The notes beneath the pieces were generated by a model, which ran no database searches, had not been told where the DNA came from, and worked only from the letters and a program-made list of their open reading frames with translations. From contig DTYX01000840.1 in assembly GCA_012961655.1 (NCBI GenBank), positions 1-7,586 on the forward strand: DNA of 7,586 nt, in the 5' to 3' direction. Origin of the DNA: Candidatus Poribacteria bacterium. GTDB lineage: Bacteria; Poribacteria; WGA-4E; DTYX01. The translations under genes were made by a program, and so were the position numbers. Position 1 is the stretch's first letter; each line of letters opens with the position of its first letter. This document shows positions 1-6,153 of the stretch, piece by piece.

Positions 1-125
1 ATATAATTTTAAAATCAAATCTTTGAGAGTTTAGTCCTATATTTCGCGCTTCTCATTTCAATTTCTCTACTGTATTCCGTAAAACTTGATTAATCTTTAT
101 CACACTCTAAGTGTTAAGTGTAAAA

Positions 126-587
126 ATGCAAGAACAACAACGCATCAGACTTAAAATACCTAGCAATTATATATATATCAGCCCCATTAGGGCTTTCGTC
201 AAACAGCTAGCTCAGAGACTCGGATTCACTCAGATAAGGGTTGAAGATATAGAGCTAACTGTGGACGAACTTTGTAATAATGCGATTGAACACGGTTCCC
301 GTGGAATTAACTCTGATTTCTTGCTTGTTCTGACACTCAATGATGATTGCCTGGAGATTTTGGTGCGTGACAAAGGCAAAGATGAAGAGGAGGCTAATTG
401 GCTTCAGAGCGGACGCCTTGAGGAAGTCGAAAGACAGATGTCCCCAAAAGGCGAAAGAGGGCATGGTATATTCCTCGCCAGAATACTTTCTGACAGGATA
501 GAGATGAACTCCAATGCTCACGGCGGTACTGACGTTCGGATTGTATTTCTCAGAGAATTTTCCAGTGCAGAGGCAGGTGAGGGATAA
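126..587 (+). CDS. RsbW/SpoIIAB-like ATP-binding protein (HATPase_c_2), putative anti-sigma factor/serine kinase
   Basis: A 153-residue single-domain GHKL ATPase of the type found in anti-sigma factors and serine kinases of partner-switching systems. Numbered from the ATG at 126, it shows an N box (E48, N51/N52, H56-G57, in the string ELCNNAIEHG), a G1 box (D82-K-G84) and a G2 box (G109, G112, G114, in GERGHGIFLA). It has no membrane segment or sensor domain, so it is probably cytoplasmic. Family members bind a sigma factor or other partner and phosphorylate a STAS antagonist on Ser/Thr. An in-frame TAA at 108-110 limits the start to GTG 111 or ATG 126. Neither has a good ribosome binding site, and ATG 126 is preferred by codon and by where homology to the family should begin. 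The stop is 10 bases before the hybrid kinase gene, which suggests an operon. The G1 box lacks the usual second glycine (DKGKD). The target is unknown, and a general regulator-kinase role other than sigma control is possible. Confidence 0.85.
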   Translation: MQEQQRIRLKIPSNYIYISPIRAFVKQLAQRLGFTQIRVEDIELTVDELCNNAIEHGSRGINSDFLLVLTLNDDCLEILVRDKGKDEEEANWLQSGRLEEVERQMSPKGERGHGIFLARILSDRIEMNSNAHGGTDVRIVFLREFSSAEAGEG

Positions 588-597
588 ATAACACGTT

Positions 598-3093
598 ATG
601 AGATTACAAACTAAATTTGGCATATTTTGGGGACTGATTGTCTTTTTAGGAATCACGGGCTTTTCCGCGCTTATGTATAAAAATACAACGGATAAAGCGA
701 TACAGCACGCTCAAGAAAAAGCAGAAATAGTATTAGCGGAAGTGGAAGCGATTCAAGATTATTTCAAAGAAGTTGTGCGCCCTAAAATGTATAATTTAAT
801 TCCTGAAGATGATTTCATGGTTGAAACAATGTCAACCTCGTATGTCGCGCGGGAGGTTGCAAAAAGATTCAATAAGATTACGCCGGAATACTACTTTAAA
901 CAAGCAGCTATTAACCCTCGTAATCCTCTCAATCAAGCAGATTCACTGGAAACTGAAGTCATCAAAGAGTTTAACCGAAATCCCCAGATGAAAGAGTGGC
1001 GCGGGACTGTAAATAAGGACGGTAAAAAATATTATTATGTCATGCGTCCCTTTGCCATGGAAGAACTTTGCCTTAGATGCCATGGTAATCCCGAAAACGC
1101 CCCTAAATATATTGTTGATGCTTACGGCGCCGAAAACGGATTTGGCCTGAAACTGGGAGAGATACCTGGTGTGAAGGCAATCGGAATTCCCGTCGAGGCT
1201 GCCTTTGCCGATGCAAGAAAAGATTTCCTAAACATTATGATGTTTGGCTTGCCAATAATGTCCGTTCTATTTTTCCTCGTTTTTCTCCTCTTCAGAAAAA
1301 CCGTCATCGGAAATTTAAGAAAAATAACCGGGACATTCACTGATATAGCTAACAACAGCAATGGGATAGGCAGACAAATTGAAGTAAAATCCCGTGATGA
1401 AATCGGGCTACTGACGGAAGCGTTTAACAAGATGAGCTTGAATCTTTTAGCTCGTAATCAAGAGCTAAAGGCGGCAAAAGACAATCTTGAGACTGAAGTT
1501 TCCCAGCGCACGACACAATTACAACAGACTAACGCAGAACTTGAAAAAGCAAATAGATTAAAATCAGAATTTCTCGCCAATATGTCCCACGAACTACGCA
1601 CTCCTTTGAATTCCATTATCGGCTTTGCCGAGGTATTGCAAGATGGACTTTGCGGAGAATTAAATCCTGAGCAGATGGAATGTGTCCTCGATATTCACGG
1701 TAGCGGAAAACATCTCCTCCAGATGATAAATGACGTGCTTGACCTCTCGAAAATCGAAGCGGGGAAAATGGAATTGCATTGCGAAGAATTTTCGTTGTCC
1801 AACACGTTGGATGACATTCTGTCGGTAGTCAGGGATATGGCTAATAGGAAAAATCTCACCTTACGAATCAATACGTCTGATGACCTACCCGATATTTACG
1901 CTGACCTGGTGAAATTCAAACAGATTATGTATAACCTGCTCTCCAACGCGATTAAATTTACGCCTGCAGATGGCAGCATTACCATCGACGCTTCCCTCGA
2001 AAATGATGAATTTTTAATTTCAGTTACCGATACAGGCATAGGGATAAGTCCAGAAGACCAATTGCATCTGTTCGATGAATTTAAACAGGTAGATTCTTCT
2101 TACTCTCGCCAGTACGAAGGTACAGGTTTGGGACTGGCGTTGACCAAGAGACTTGTGACAATGCATGGCGGCGACATCGGTGTGAAAAGCGAACTCGGCA
2201 AAGGCAGTCAATTTTATTTTACTCTACCAGCGTGTCCCTCGCGGTTTTTTAACCATGAACAATCGTCAGTTACGCTTGAATTTGCCGAACCGCCAGAAAC
2301 AGAACTATCGGAACATAAACCAAGGAAAACTGTTTTGGTCGCCGAGGATAACCTGCAAGCGGCGCAATTGCTTACAATTCATCTCATGGACGCCGGTTAT
2401 AACGTCGTCGTGGCGCGCGATGGCGAGGAAACAGTGAAAAAAGTTCGGGAAGTTAAACCTTTTGCCATTACACTGGATGTCATGTTGCCCAAAAAAGACG
2501 GCTGGCAAGTGTTGCAAGAGTTGAAAAATTTTCCTGAAACCGAAAAGATACCCGTGATTATCGTCTCTATCGTCGATGAATATGATATCGGTTTCAGCTT
2601 AGGCGCCGTAGGTTATTTGGTCAAACCCATCGATAAAAAACAACTGTTGAATACTCTGGCGGAACTTGACTTGCCCACAAAAGAAGACGACGCACCGCGG
2701 AGAATTTTAGTTATAGACGACCAGCCGGAAGATATCAAACTTATCAAGACCGTCCTATCTGGCGAAGGATTTGAGGTATTGGAAGCCCTGAGCGGCGCTG
2801 AAGGTATAGATAAAGTGTTTCATGAAAAACCGGAGTTGATTATTCTTGACCTGATTATGCCTGATATGAGCGGATTTGATGTCGTTGACCGAATTAGAGA
2901 AAGTAAAGAAGCGATGGAAATACCTATCATTATTTGCAGCGCAAAGGACATCAGCGCTGAGGAACGAGAAATGCTCAACGGCAAGATCCAATCCGTGGTA
3001 CGGAAGGGCGATGTGGCCAGAAGTGAACTGTTGACTGCTATCAGAAGAATAGAGGAACTTCGTCTGTCTTCATCGCAAGAGCGAAAACGATGA
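598..3093 (+). CDS. Membrane hybrid histidine kinase with c-type haem sensor (DUF3365/Tll0287-like), HAMP and two receiver domains
   Basis: An 831-residue hybrid sensor kinase. Order: membrane helix about 8-28; extracytoplasmic domain about 29-209 ending in a c-haem motif C158-L-R-C161-H162 followed by GNPENAPKYI, typical of DUF3365/Tll0287-like haem domains; membrane helix about 210-232; HAMP about 233-285; coiled coil about 286-320; HisKA with phospho-accepting H331 (SHELRTP); HATPase_c with N450, D478-T-G480-I-G482 and G508-T-G-L-G512; receiver 1 about 577-690 (D583/D584 region, phospho-site D627, S657, K676); receiver 2 about 701-820 (D707/D708, phospho-site D751, S781, K803). All catalytic residues are present. 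Family knowledge: the haem is attached covalently outside the cytoplasm and can sense redox state or small ligands. Inference: haem state controls autophosphorylation of H331 and relay to D627, D751 or the receivers encoded next. There is no Hpt domain. The start ATG follows the RsbW-like gene by 10 bases, with only a distant purine-rich stretch (GTGAGGG, 577-583) as a ribosome site, so translational coupling is plausible. Confidence 0.93.
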   Translation: MRLQTKFGIFWGLIVFLGITGFSALMYKNTTDKAIQHAQEKAEIVLAEVEAIQDYFKEVVRPKMYNLIPEDDFMVETMSTSYVAREVAKRFNKITPEYYFKQAAINPRNPLNQADSLETEVIKEFNRNPQMKEWRGTVNKDGKKYYYVMRPFAMEELCLRCHGNPENAPKYIVDAYGAENGFGLKLGEIPGVKAIGIPVEAAFADARKDFLNIMMFGLPIMSVLFFLVFLLFRKTVIGNLRKITGTFTDIANNSNGIGRQIEVKSRDEIGLLTEAFNKMSLNLLARNQELKAAKDNLETEVSQRTTQLQQTNAELEKANRLKSEFLANMSHELRTPLNSIIGFAEVLQDGLCGELNPEQMECVLDIHGSGKHLLQMINDVLDLSKIEAGKMELHCEEFSLSNTLDDILSVVRDMANRKNLTLRINTSDDLPDIYADLVKFKQIMYNLLSNAIKFTPADGSITIDASLENDEFLISVTDTGIGISPEDQLHLFDEFKQVDSSYSRQYEGTGLGLALTKRLVTMHGGDIGVKSELGKGSQFYFTLPACPSRFFNHEQSSVTLEFAEPPETELSEHKPRKTVLVAEDNLQAAQLLTIHLMDAGYNVVVARDGEETVKKVREVKPFAITLDVMLPKKDGWQVLQELKNFPETEKIPVIIVSIVDEYDIGFSLGAVGYLVKPIDKKQLLNTLAELDLPTKEDDAPRRILVIDDQPEDIKLIKTVLSGEGFEVLEALSGAEGIDKVFHEKPELIILDLIMPDMSGFDVVDRIRESKEAMEIPIIICSAKDISAEEREMLNGKIQSVVRKGDVARSELLTAIRRIEELRLSSSQERKR

Positions 3094-3118
3094 AAATAGA
3101 GAAACGAAATCGTAGTCT

Positions 3119-3124
3119 GGAGGG
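3119..3124 (+). promoter_or_regulatory. Ribosome binding site of the DivK-like regulator
   Basis: GGAGGG lies 8 bases before the ATG at 3133. It is the strongest Shine-Dalgarno match in the signalling cluster and fixes that start. It suggests the small receiver may be made in greater amounts than the kinase upstream. Confidence 0.7.
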
Positions 3125-3132
3125 AAATTATC

Positions 3133-3501
3133 ATGCCCCCGAAAATTCTAGTTGTAGAGGATAATGATAGAAATCGACGGCTTATCAGGATAGTGCTCAA
3201 AGCTAAAGGATACGAGGTTATTGAAGCTGTCACGGCAGAGGAGGCTATTATTCAGCTCAATAGTGAACCGATAGCTCTCATTCTCATGGATATTCAACTC
3301 CCTAAAATGAATGGCTTGGAATTAACCCAAAAGATTAAGGAAAATCCGGACACCAAAGATATTCCGATTATCGCATTAACCGCTTATGCAATGAAGGGGG
3401 ATAAAGAAAAATTTTTAAACTCAGGCTGCGATGGTTACATCGGCAAACCGATAGATACACAGGAACTGCCGAAGATTGTAGCGAAATTATTGGGAGATTA
3501 G
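3133..3501 (+). CDS. Single-domain response regulator, DivK-like
   Basis: A 122-residue protein made only of a CheY-type receiver domain. Visible residues are the acidic pair E9/D10 (VVEDN), phospho-acceptor D53 (LMDIQLP), T83 (ALTAYAMKG) and K105 (GYIGKPI). The AYAMKGD and GCDGYIGKPI segments closely match DivK-type stand-alone receivers. It has no DNA-binding or enzymatic output, so it works by phosphotransfer or by binding another protein. It lies 39 bases after the hybrid kinase and 68 bases before the receiver-phosphatase gene. The natural inference is that the kinase phosphorylates it and that it modulates the kinase, the phosphatase or the RsbW-like protein. A cell-cycle role like that of Caulobacter DivK cannot be inferred from the domain alone. 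Confidence 0.92.
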   Translation: MPPKILVVEDNDRNRRLIRIVLKAKGYEVIEAVTAEEAIIQLNSEPIALILMDIQLPKMNGLELTQKIKENPDTKDIPIIALTAYAMKGDKEKFLNSGCDGYIGKPIDTQELPKIVAKLLGD

Positions 3502-3553
3502 ATGTTTGCGTAGTAGGGCAAACTTTCAGTAAAACGAGATGCCTGCGCTAAAG

Positions 3554-3559
3554 AAAGGT
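3554..3559 (+). promoter_or_regulatory. Ribosome binding site deciding the phosphatase start
   Basis: AAAGGT is 10 bases before the ATG at 3570 but only 4 bases before the in-frame TTG at 3564. The spacing favours ATG 3570 over the longer TTG-initiated reading. Confidence 0.45.
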
Positions 3560-3569
3560 AAAATTGAAT

Positions 3570-4730
3570 ATGGAAGATAATGGGAAAAGGAAGGCAAAAA
3601 TACTGGTGGTAGATGACGAACCGCGCAATGTTAGATTGCTATCAGTGATTTTAAAAGCACGGGGCTATGATGTATTGCAAGGATACTCCGGTGAAGAAGC
3701 GCTCGAAAAAGCTGAAACGGAAACACCTGACTTAATCCTCCTGGACATCATGATGCCGCGTATAGACGGATACAAAGTTTGTAAAATTCTTCGGGAGACT
3801 GAACAGACGAAAGCTATCCCCATTGTTATGATTACAGCCTTGCATGGATTGGATGAGAAGATAAAAGCTCTTGATATCGGCGCAGACGATTTTATCAGCA
3901 AACCGTTCAATAAATTTGAGGTTTTGGCGCGTATTCGCACCTTGTTAAGGGTGAAGTATCTTCACGATGAACTGGAAGCGAAGAACCAAATCCTTGAAGA
4001 CGAATTGGCAATGGCCCGTGAAGTACAGCAAGCTCTTCTGCCTAAGGATATAGAATCACAGATGCCGCCGGGGCTGGAATTTGACTATAAATATATTCCC
4101 ACTCTCGCCGTCGGTGGAGATTTTTTTGATATTGTCAAAATTTCTCCAAATGTAATCGGAGTCTTTATCGCCGATGTGATGGGACATGGAGCTCAACCAG
4201 CTCTTATTACGGTTTTAATTAAAACTTTATTAAGCGAACTGGTCTATAAATTGCAAACACCTGCCGAACTTCTCGGTGAATTAAACCGGCGATATAACGC
4301 GCTGGTGCGTCAGACTGGCATATTTACCAGCGCGCTTTACTTGACTGTTGATGTTGGTAAGCAAAACATCGTATTTTCAAACGCAGGACATCCTCCAGCG
4401 CTGCTCATCAACAAGGAAAAACTCCAATTGAAAGAATTGCCGAATAACAGCAGTTTTGCTTTAGGACTTGCCGGCGAATGCACCTACCAAAGTTATGAAA
4501 GAAAACTTGAAAGAGGAGACACCATCCTTCTATATACCGATGGTCTGTCCGACATAGCAAATCAGAATGGTGAATTATTTGGACTTGAAAATCTCAAATC
4601 CATTGTCGCAGATAATCTGAAATTGCAGAATACGATACTTATTCAAACGATATTAAATGCTATCGACGCATTCACCGGCAATGCCCCGAAACCGGATGAT
4701 ATAACCGTCCTGGCGATTGGTTTGTCATGA
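3570..4730 (+). CDS. Response regulator with RsbU/SpoIIE-type PP2C serine phosphatase output
   Basis: A 386-residue cytoplasmic protein. Residues are numbered here from the alternative TTG at 3564; subtract 2 for the preferred ATG at 3570. An N-terminal receiver (about 10-125) has VVDDE, phospho-site D61 (LLDIMMP) and K113 (SKPF). A helical linker (about 128-160) carries AREVQQALLP, the signature preceding RsbU/SpoIIE phosphatase domains. The PPM/PP2C domain follows with metal-binding motifs G184-G-D186-F-F-D189, D204-V-M-G-H-G, NAGHPPALL, YTDG with D326, and D378-D379 before ITVLAI. All metal ligands appear present, so it should be active. Family role: Mn/Mg-dependent removal of phosphate from a STAS antagonist, opposing an RsbW-type kinase. 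Such a kinase-like gene sits at the start of this cluster, which supports a partner-switch. Phosphorylation of D61 by the upstream hybrid kinase is the likely control. The gene converges with the aminotransferase gene 71 bases downstream. Confidence 0.94.
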   Translation: MEDNGKRKAKILVVDDEPRNVRLLSVILKARGYDVLQGYSGEEALEKAETETPDLILLDIMMPRIDGYKVCKILRETEQTKAIPIVMITALHGLDEKIKALDIGADDFISKPFNKFEVLARIRTLLRVKYLHDELEAKNQILEDELAMAREVQQALLPKDIESQMPPGLEFDYKYIPTLAVGGDFFDIVKISPNVIGVFIADVMGHGAQPALITVLIKTLLSELVYKLQTPAELLGELNRRYNALVRQTGIFTSALYLTVDVGKQNIVFSNAGHPPALLINKEKLQLKELPNNSSFALGLAGECTYQSYERKLERGDTILLYTDGLSDIANQNGELFGLENLKSIVADNLKLQNTILIQTILNAIDAFTGNAPKPDDITVLAIGLS

Positions 4731-4801
4731 TAGATAGTGGGAAAATTACCGCCGTTGAAAAGAATTGCAAAATATAGAGTAATCCGAATTCCAAACTCCG
4801 T

Positions 4802-5935
4802 TTACCCCATCTTCTCAATAGCCTTTTGCAATAATGCCGCATTCTGGCGAGAATTTTCCTCATTGCGCACGCCCATTGTCATCAATCGTGGAATCAAATC
4901 CTCTGCGTTCGGGCAAAGTCCATCCTCATATCTGAAATCACCCTCATACCACGGACATTTCGTTGGACAACCTTTGTTGCCATAAGCTAATGGAGCTCTG
5001 AATAGGTCATACTGATAAGCTGGCTTCTGTGTAAAACCGAAGTTTACACTGCATCCGACGTCTTTAACTACCCGTTTGAAATCATCATATTCGATGCCAT
5101 GCTTATCGCCGTAGAAAGCGGCGGCGTAATGATACGCAGAAATTCGGTTATACGGGGCTTTGTGGCGCATTTTTATCCAGTCGCAACCTTTAAGCGCTTC
5201 GTCATAGAACCTCATATTGGCATTGTATTGCGCAATGTATTCCTGCACGCGCTCTAATTGTACCATGCCAACAGCAGCGCCCAAAGCCGTCATGCGGAAG
5301 TTCCAAGCCAATTCCGGTGGAGTTTCGCCAAAGATACGCACCGCCCTAAGCCTATTGGCTAGATTTTCATCATCGGTTACGCCCATGCTGCCGTCGCCAG
5401 TCGGCAGATGTTTACCGGAGCAGAAGCTAAACACGCCGATATGTCCCCACGTTCCAGCATATTTGCCCTTGTGAGTGACAAACAACGCATGGGCGCAATC
5501 CTCTATCAGCGCGACGTTGCGTTCATCTGCGATTTTTCGCAACGCTTCTAATTCAGTGGGATAACCCCATAGATGTGTACAAACGATAGCCTTTGTGTGC
5601 TCGGTGATGCGTTCTTCAACTGAATTTGGGTCAATCAAGTAAGTATCAGGGTCAATATCGGCAAACACAGGATACGCGTTATTGTACATCGTCGCTATCG
5701 CTGAAAACTGCACAATCGGGTCACAGATGACTTCATCACCCACGCCTGCGCCCGCGGCGTAAATGCTCGCGTGCAACAACGACATAGCCGAGTTCATCGA
5801 AACTGCATACGTGGAGCCAATCTTTTCGGCAAACTTCCCTTCAAATTCAGCCGTGAAGCCTTCGCCGCCATTAAGCGCGCCGCTATCTAAAACTTGTTTG
5901 AGACTTGCTAAATCTTTTTCGTCATAGAATACCAT
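4802..5935 (-). CDS. DegT/DnrJ/EryC1/StrS family PLP-dependent aminotransferase
   Basis: A 377-residue fold-type I PLP enzyme of normal family length. Evidence includes the N-terminal glycine-rich segment (GGEGFTAEFEGKFA), the substrate/PLP segment with SMNSAMSLLHAS, E145-D146-C-A-H149 where the aspartate should bind the pyridine nitrogen, and FSFCSGK175HLPTGDGSM with catalytic Schiff-base lysine K175. WNFRMTALGAAVGMVQLERV is the typical family core helix. Members transfer an amino group, usually from glutamate or glutamine, to a keto-sugar or keto-cyclitol. The C-terminal part has a cysteine cluster (C323, C327, C341) in a CPTKCPWYEG...DGLCP pattern, a subfamily trait. The residue after the GDG turn is Ser where many members have Gly. 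ATG 5935 is supported by a strong AAGGAGG site 7 bases upstream. The gene is divergent from the Gfo/Idh/MocA gene, suggesting oxidation-transamination on one metabolite. The substrate is unknown. Confidence 0.92.
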   Translation of the reverse strand: MVFYDEKDLASLKQVLDSGALNGGEGFTAEFEGKFAEKIGSTYAVSMNSAMSLLHASIYAAGAGVGDEVICDPIVQFSAIATMYNNAYPVFADIDPDTYLIDPNSVEERITEHTKAIVCTHLWGYPTELEALRKIADERNVALIEDCAHALFVTHKGKYAGTWGHIGVFSFCSGKHLPTGDGSMGVTDDENLANRLRAVRIFGETPPELAWNFRMTALGAAVGMVQLERVQEYIAQYNANMRFYDEALKGCDWIKMRHKAPYNRISAYHYAAAFYGDKHGIEYDDFKRVVKDVGCSVNFGFTQKPAYQYDLFRAPLAYGNKGCPTKCPWYEGDFRYEDGLCPNAEDLIPRLMTMGVRNEENSRQNAALLQKAIEKMG

Positions 5936-5942
5936 CGAATTG

Positions 5943-5949
5943 CCTCCTT
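5943..5949 (-). promoter_or_regulatory. Ribosome binding site of the aminotransferase gene
   Basis: On the minus strand AAGGAGG stands 7 bases before the ATG. It is a near-perfect Shine-Dalgarno sequence and fixes the start. Confidence 0.8.
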
Positions 5950-5974
5950 GTGCATAATATTCTTAGGATACCTT

Positions 5975-5980
5975 ATTATA
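5975..5980 (-). promoter_or_regulatory. Candidate -10 element for the aminotransferase gene
   Basis: The minus strand reads a perfect TATAAT here, about 40 bases before the start codon. The -35 at optimal spacing is poor. An alternative pairing is TTGTAT (complement of 5988-5993) with TATCCT 17 bases on. Either way transcription would start a few tens of bases before the gene. Called by eye only. Confidence 0.4.
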
Positions 5981-6028
5981 GACTCTGATACAAGGTGTTT
6001 TTATCTCCGCATTTTTCCAACATAGTCA

Positions 6029-6058
6029 TTGACGGTTCAGTTAGATTTAGGATAAAAT
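6029..6058 (+). promoter_or_regulatory. Candidate sigma-70-type promoter for the Gfo/Idh/MocA gene
   Basis: TTGACG (6029-6034) and TAAAAT (6053-6058) are separated by 18 bases, each one mismatch from consensus. Transcription would begin near 6065, giving a leader of almost 90 bases that contains the inverted repeat at 6078-6120. The spacing is one base longer than ideal. Confidence 0.5.
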
Positions 6059-6077
6059 AATGCATGCCCGGACGACG

Positions 6078-6120
6078 GTAATGATGGTTGAGTAGTTTCA
6101 TAAACAACTTGAGTCATTAC
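6078..6120 (+). repeat. Imperfect inverted repeat with embedded direct repeat in the oxidoreductase leader
   Basis: GTAATGA (6078-6084) is the exact reverse complement of TCATTAC (6114-6120). Inside it, GTTG (6087-6090) pairs with CAAC (6105-6108), leaving an asymmetric internal loop and a 14-base terminal loop. TTGAGT also occurs twice, at 6088-6093 and 6109-6114, 21 bases apart or two helical turns. It could be an operator for a dimeric regulator or a leader hairpin. It has no U-tract, so it is not an intrinsic terminator. Confidence 0.35.
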
Positions 6121-6143
6121 TGAAAAGACTTTACCTGCTAAAT

Positions 6144-6147
6144 GGAG
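6144..6147 (+). promoter_or_regulatory. Ribosome binding site deciding the Gfo/Idh/MocA start
   Basis: GGAG sits 6 bases before the ATG at 6154. It overlaps the in-frame ATG at 6142, so it can only serve the downstream start. This argues that the protein begins MSKTIKAAVIG rather than with four extra residues. Confidence 0.65.
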
Positions 6148-6153
6148 TTAATT

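Noticed and set aside
1..125. Possible promoter for the signalling cluster
   Set aside because: The region is AT-rich with scattered TTGA and TAT strings, but no -35/-10 pair at 16-18 bases was convincing. A frame open from base 2 to a TAG at 32-34 could be the tail of an upstream gene but is too short to support.
255..656. 133-residue open frame on the minus strand
   Set aside because: It is wholly antisense to the RsbW-like gene and the kinase start, has no recognisable motif or ribosome site, and is explained as a shadow frame.
3090..3164. 24-codon frame starting at an ATGA overlap with the kinase stop
   Set aside because: It has no ribosome site of its own, overlaps the well-supported DivK-like gene in another frame, and encodes nothing recognisable.
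2820..3233. 137-residue open frame on the minus strand
   Set aside because: It crosses the end of the hybrid kinase and the start of the DivK-like gene in antisense, and its Ser/Ile-rich composition is typical of a reverse shadow of receiver domains.
4731..4801. Convergent intergenic gap where a bidirectional terminator was expected
   Set aside because: No GC-rich stem followed by a T-run is visible on either strand; the only palindrome is a GAATTC hexamer, too short to call.
6142..6153. Longer start of the Gfo/Idh/MocA protein at ATG 6142
   Set aside because: The GGAG ribosome site overlaps this ATG and is correctly spaced only for the ATG at 6154; no ribosome site precedes 6142.
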